A DNA stretch of 64,000 bases from contig CAZDVD010000002.1 in the NCBI GenBank assembly GCA_964508765.1, forward strand, positions 1 through 64,000. The letters run 5' to 3'. The stretch is from JABMPR01 sp964508765. Its GTDB lineage: Bacteria; Fidelibacterota; UBA8477; JABMPR01. Positions 61,183 through 64,000 of this stretch are shown here, piece after piece. Below the pieces are notes generated by a model, which made no database searches, was not told where the DNA came from, and was given only the letters and a program-made list of their open reading frames with translations. Made by a program: the position numbers and the translations under genes. Numbering within the stretch: position 1 is the first letter of the stretch; every line of letters begins with the position of its first letter.

Positions 61183-63441
61183 ATTCTGCCCAATAGCTAC
61201 CTGCCCTAGGGCAATTCCACCATCATTGGTTGGTACCTGTTTGTGGGTGAAAACTTCAAATCCGCTCCTGACAAGCTGATCAAACAAGGACTCAAAAAGT
61301 AGGCGGTTTTGAAAAACTCCACCACTGAGTACAATCTTAGATAAATTACATTCTTCCCGTAAGACATCAGCTATTTGTGAGAATGAATTCACAAGGCTAA
61401 AATGAAACCACTGACTAAGCGCTTTCTGCGTTTTCCCTGACTGTATTCTGGTAACCAGGTTCTCAAGAATGGGTTCCATGGGAATAAACCGTTTTCCATC
61501 AACCTCTTTCAATCCAAATATACTAGCGTCTTCACCCAGTTCATTCTGTGCAGACTGCATGAACTCAATGGCTGCCTGCGCTTCATAGCGAATCTCTTGA
61601 CAACCACCTGAAAGCGCTGCGACGGCATCAAATAGGCGTCCACAGCTACTGGTTAGAGGTGAATTAATCTTGGCATCCAACATTTGAATAATGGGGTTTA
61701 TATCACGGCCATTCAATGCCGAAATGTCAGGCAAGTTATCACCAAAAACTTCATGTAAATAGCTGAGACCAATACGCCACGGTGATTTGATGGCTGCTTC
61801 GCCACCAGGGAGGGGCATAGGCTCAAAATGAGCTTTCCTTTCGAATCCAGAGGCATCTCCTATCAGAAATTCACCACCCCAGATGGTACCATCTGTTCCA
61901 TAGCCTGTCCCATCCATGATGATACCGATGACGGGCTCATCCAGATTATTTTCTGCCATACAGGATGCAAGATGGGCATGATGATGCTGAACACCCAGGA
62001 GGGGAATTCCTTGTTCTTTGGCCCATTTAGTGGAGAGGTACTCTGGATGCAGATCATGAACAATCAATTCAGGCTCAATTTCAAAAATTCTCTGGATATG
62101 ATCTATGGTCATCTGGAAAAACTCAAAAGCCTCCAGGTTTTCCAGATCACCGATATGCTGACTCAGAAAGACTTTTTCATCCTTGGACAAACCGATCACA
62201 TTTTTGAGCTCCGCACCTACTGCAAGAATCGATGGACCTTTGTCCTGCATAAAAATGGGTCGTGGTGCATAACCTCGGCTTCGGCGGATGGGGCGAATTT
62301 TGTCTGACATCTCCATGACCACGGAATCATCACTGCGCAAATAAATATCCCGGTTATGCAGCAGAAAATTATCAGCTAAATCAGCAAGACGCTCCAAAGC
62401 TTCATCATTATCGATACAGATGGGCTCTTCACTGAAATTTGCTGAGGTCATAACCAGTGTATCCAACTTCTCAGAGAAGAGGAGATGATGCAGGGGAGTG
62501 TAGGGAAGCATGATTCCCAGACGATCATTGCCCGGGGCAACATTCGAGGCAATACTGGCATCAGCCTTCCTTTTACACAGGACAATAGGTGCCTGAACTG
62601 AGATGAGGGTATCGGTTTCTTCCTGATTGATATGTACCAGTGTGCGCGCTGTTTCCAGGTCTCTTACCATGAGCGCCAGAGGTTTTTCATCACGACCCTT
62701 TGCCAACCGAAGATGGCCGACGGCCTCAGCATTTTTGGCATCTACTGCCAGATGAAATCCACCCAGGCCTTTAATTGCCAAAATCTTTCCCTGCGCTAAA
62801 AGTGCAGTAGTTTCAGAGACCGGATCTTTGGATTCGATCTTGTTACCCTTCTTATCTGTCAACCACACCTGGGGACCGCATTCTGGGCAGGCATTTGGTT
62901 GGGCGTGGAAACGACGATCTGCAGGATTCTGATACTCAATACTACATGTTTCACAAAGAGGAAAATGCTTCATGGAGGTAAAAGGACGATCGTAGGGAAT
63001 ATTTTCAATAATTGTATAGCGAGGTCCACAGTTCGTGCAGTTGATGAAGGGATATCTATATCGACGATTCGTTTTGTCGAAAAGTTCATTTTTACAGTCA
63101 TCACACAAGGCTACATCAGGAGAAATCAGGGTTGATACAGAAGCATTGTCATGTGATGCAACAATGATAAACTCAGCATCCTCTCGAATAGGAATATTTT
63201 CTGCCTTTACTGAAATGATGGTTGAAAGTGGAGGGGCTTCGGGACGAAGACGAGCCTCAAACTGGGAGAGTTGCTCTGAATTTCCCTGGATTTCTACCTT
63301 AACACCATCTGAGGTATTGTAGACGGAACCAACAAGCCCAATATCTCTTGCCAGAGCATAAATAAAGGGGCGGAATCCCACCCCCTGAACGATTCCGTTG
63401 ATTGTCAGTCGACGTCTACTATTTATTGGTCTATTGGGCAT
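61168..63441 (-). CDS. hypF: Carbamoyltransferase HypF
   Basis: The 757-residue protein has all HypF domains: acylphosphatase-like ('NGIVQGVGFRPFIYALA', about 10-90), two zinc fingers ('CDDCKNELF', 'NCTNCGPRY', 'LCETCSIEY', 'ACPECGPQV', about 105-190), a YrdC domain (about 200-380, 'LAIKGLGGFHLAVDAKN') and a Kae1-like domain (about 400-757, 'GVQHHHAHLASCMAEN', 'IMDGTGYGTDGTIWGGEFL'). It carbamoylates the HypE C-terminal cysteine. The C-terminal 'FLSF' is encoded by the tandem array. Confidence 0.97.
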   Translation of the reverse strand: MPNRPINSRRRLTINGIVQGVGFRPFIYALARDIGLVGSVYNTSDGVKVEIQGNSEQLSQFEARLRPEAPPLSTIISVKAENIPIREDAEFIIVASHDNASVSTLISPDVALCDDCKNELFDKTNRRYRYPFINCTNCGPRYTIIENIPYDRPFTSMKHFPLCETCSIEYQNPADRRFHAQPNACPECGPQVWLTDKKGNKIESKDPVSETTALLAQGKILAIKGLGGFHLAVDAKNAEAVGHLRLAKGRDEKPLALMVRDLETARTLVHINQEETDTLISVQAPIVLCKRKADASIASNVAPGNDRLGIMLPYTPLHHLLFSEKLDTLVMTSANFSEEPICIDNDEALERLADLADNFLLHNRDIYLRSDDSVVMEMSDKIRPIRRSRGYAPRPIFMQDKGPSILAVGAELKNVIGLSKDEKVFLSQHIGDLENLEAFEFFQMTIDHIQRIFEIEPELIVHDLHPEYLSTKWAKEQGIPLLGVQHHHAHLASCMAENNLDEPVIGIIMDGTGYGTDGTIWGGEFLIGDASGFERKAHFEPMPLPGGEAAIKSPWRIGLSYLHEVFGDNLPDISALNGRDINPIIQMLDAKINSPLTSSCGRLFDAVAALSGGCQEIRYEAQAAIEFMQSAQNELGEDASIFGLKEVDGKRFIPMEPILENLVTRIQSGKTQKALSQWFHFSLVNSFSQIADVLREECNLSKIVLSGGVFQNRLLFESLFDQLVRSGFEVFTHKQVPTNDGGIALGQVAIGQNFLSF

Positions 63442-63468
63442 TTAATTTGTTTGATAAATCTGTTTAGG

Positions 63469-63582
63469 TGTCATCGCGAGCGACGAGTAGACGCGTGGCG
63501 ATCTCAAATTCGAGCTTTCCCGTCTTCCTGAAAGTGCGCAGTACGGAGGGCAGACTTCGTCATTTCATTTCCCGCAATGACC
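63469..63582. repeat. Dispersed palindromic-element-like sequence
   Basis: The stretch opens TGTCATCGCGAG and ends CCCGCAATGACC, imperfect inverted ends of the kind seen in the widespread GTCATTGCGAG...CGCAATGAC dispersed repeats, and its interior includes 'GTGGCGATCTC' and 'GACTTCGTC' also typical of them. It fills the gap between hypB and hypF and has no protein-like frame. One copy only is seen here, so its repeated nature is inferred. Confidence 0.6.
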
Positions 63583-63618
63583 AGACGAAATTTACAGATA
63601 GTATTGCGAAACACCATT

Positions 63619-64000
63619 CTACTTTGTTGTGTGTTCCCTCAGCCAATCATACCAGCTATCCATACCCTCGCCAGTGGTGGCGGATACTTCAAAGAATTCC
63701 AGGTGGTGATTCACCTGGAGCGCATACTCTTTACACTTCGCTACATCAAATTGCACATAGGGAAGCAAATCAATTTTATTAATAATACAGATATCAGTGG
63801 CATCGAATATGGTTGGATATTTAAGGGGTTTATCATCACCTTCAGTTACACTTATGACGACAACCCGCTTGTCTTCACCTAGATCAAAAAGAGCAGGACA
63901 TACTAGATTGCCTACATTTTCAATGAAAAGGGCAGAATTGTCCTGCAATTCCAACTCCCTGTATGCAGTATGAATCATCTCAGCATCAAGATGGCAGCCA
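63619..64000 (-). CDS. hypB: Hydrogenase nickel-incorporation GTPase HypB (5' end outside window)
   Basis: The frame runs from the window end to TAG at 63619 and encodes about 127 C-terminal residues. It shows the HypB motifs 'GCHLDAEMIH' (metal-binding Cys-His), 'LFIENVGNLVCP' (second metal site and switch), 'VISVTEGDDKPLKYP' and the G4 'IINKIDLLPYV', ending 'DSWYDWLREH'. It delivers nickel to the hydrogenase large subunit with HypA. The P-loop is beyond the edge. Confidence 0.93.
   Translation of the reverse strand, partial: GCHLDAEMIHTAYRELELQDNSALFIENVGNLVCPALFDLGEDKRVVVISVTEGDDKPLKYPTIFDATDICIINKIDLLPYVQFDVAKCKEYALQVNHHLEFFEVSATTGEGMDSWYDWLREHTTK

Noticed and set aside
58063..64000. Hydrogenase structural genes expected next to hyp genes
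   Set aside because: No large- or small-subunit motif occurs in the window; they may lie beyond hypB.

Overview
The window reads as one contiguous bacterial chromosome segment of moderate GC, densely coded on both strands (about 63 real genes), with no rRNA or tRNA genes, no insertion sequence and no CRISPR array seen. Several genes point to the Fibrobacterota-Chlorobiota-Bacteroidota side of the tree: a C-terminal type IX secretion sorting domain (43577-44290), several large signal-peptide beta-barrel proteins (DUF5916, a helix-hairpin-helix barrel protein, a DUF6029-like barrel), an Omp28-like lipoprotein, TlpA-type thioredoxins and a DUF6132 protein. A Marinimicrobia- or Calditrichota-like organism would fit, but that is inference from gene content only.

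Layout. 1-5945 (+): the tail of a beta-rich protein, a DUF5916 outer-membrane protein, a sensor histidine kinase broken by an in-frame stop, and a CheY-like receiver. 6006-14875: metF, then on the minus strand a block built around C3-acid and biotin metabolism (biotin carboxylase, biotin carrier, methylmalonyl-CoA mutase catalytic chain, BirA) interleaved with ligA, a TerB/DnaJ protein, a small basic protein and a TlpA-like thioredoxin. 15197-17664 (+): a GH13 lipoprotein and YjbQ. 17895-22504 (-): an SGNH lipoprotein with a damaged catalytic block, then a compact operon of K+ channel, an unlisted 50-aa protein, ychF, a MOSC protein and an esterase.

22765-39049 (+): housekeeping genes (eno, ftsB-like, amidase, murI, folC, rho, aspartate aminotransferase, rpmE, prfA) interleaved with surface beta-barrel genes. 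39084-40482 (+): an ECF sigma factor, its short anti-sigma partner, a glutaredoxin and a groES with no groEL next to it. 40726-48195 (+): a redox and envelope cluster: CoA-disulfide-reductase-like flavoprotein, DUF1858, OsmC, rhodanese, DUF6132, T9SS cargo protein, TlpA thioredoxin, DUF6029-like barrel, Omp28-like CxxC lipoprotein and DUF2231 membrane protein, mostly joined by start/stop overlaps.

48267-55443: a di-heme cytochrome c peroxidase (-), then a TetR regulator preceded by an inverted-repeat operator and followed by fadE, fadA and fadN homologues, a complete beta-oxidation operon. 55620-58043 (+): a DksA/TraR zinc-finger protein and a prolyl oligopeptidase lipoprotein. 58063-64000 (-): the [NiFe]-hydrogenase maturation operon hypB-hypF-hypC-hypD-hypE, with a four-helix-bundle gene between hypF and hypC flanked on each side by a different short tandem repeat.

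The strongest second-look items are the in-frame stop in the sensor kinase, the four-helix-bundle insertion between tandem repeats in the hyp operon, the linked redox/T9SS cluster, the coupled 50-aa gene, and the fad operator.
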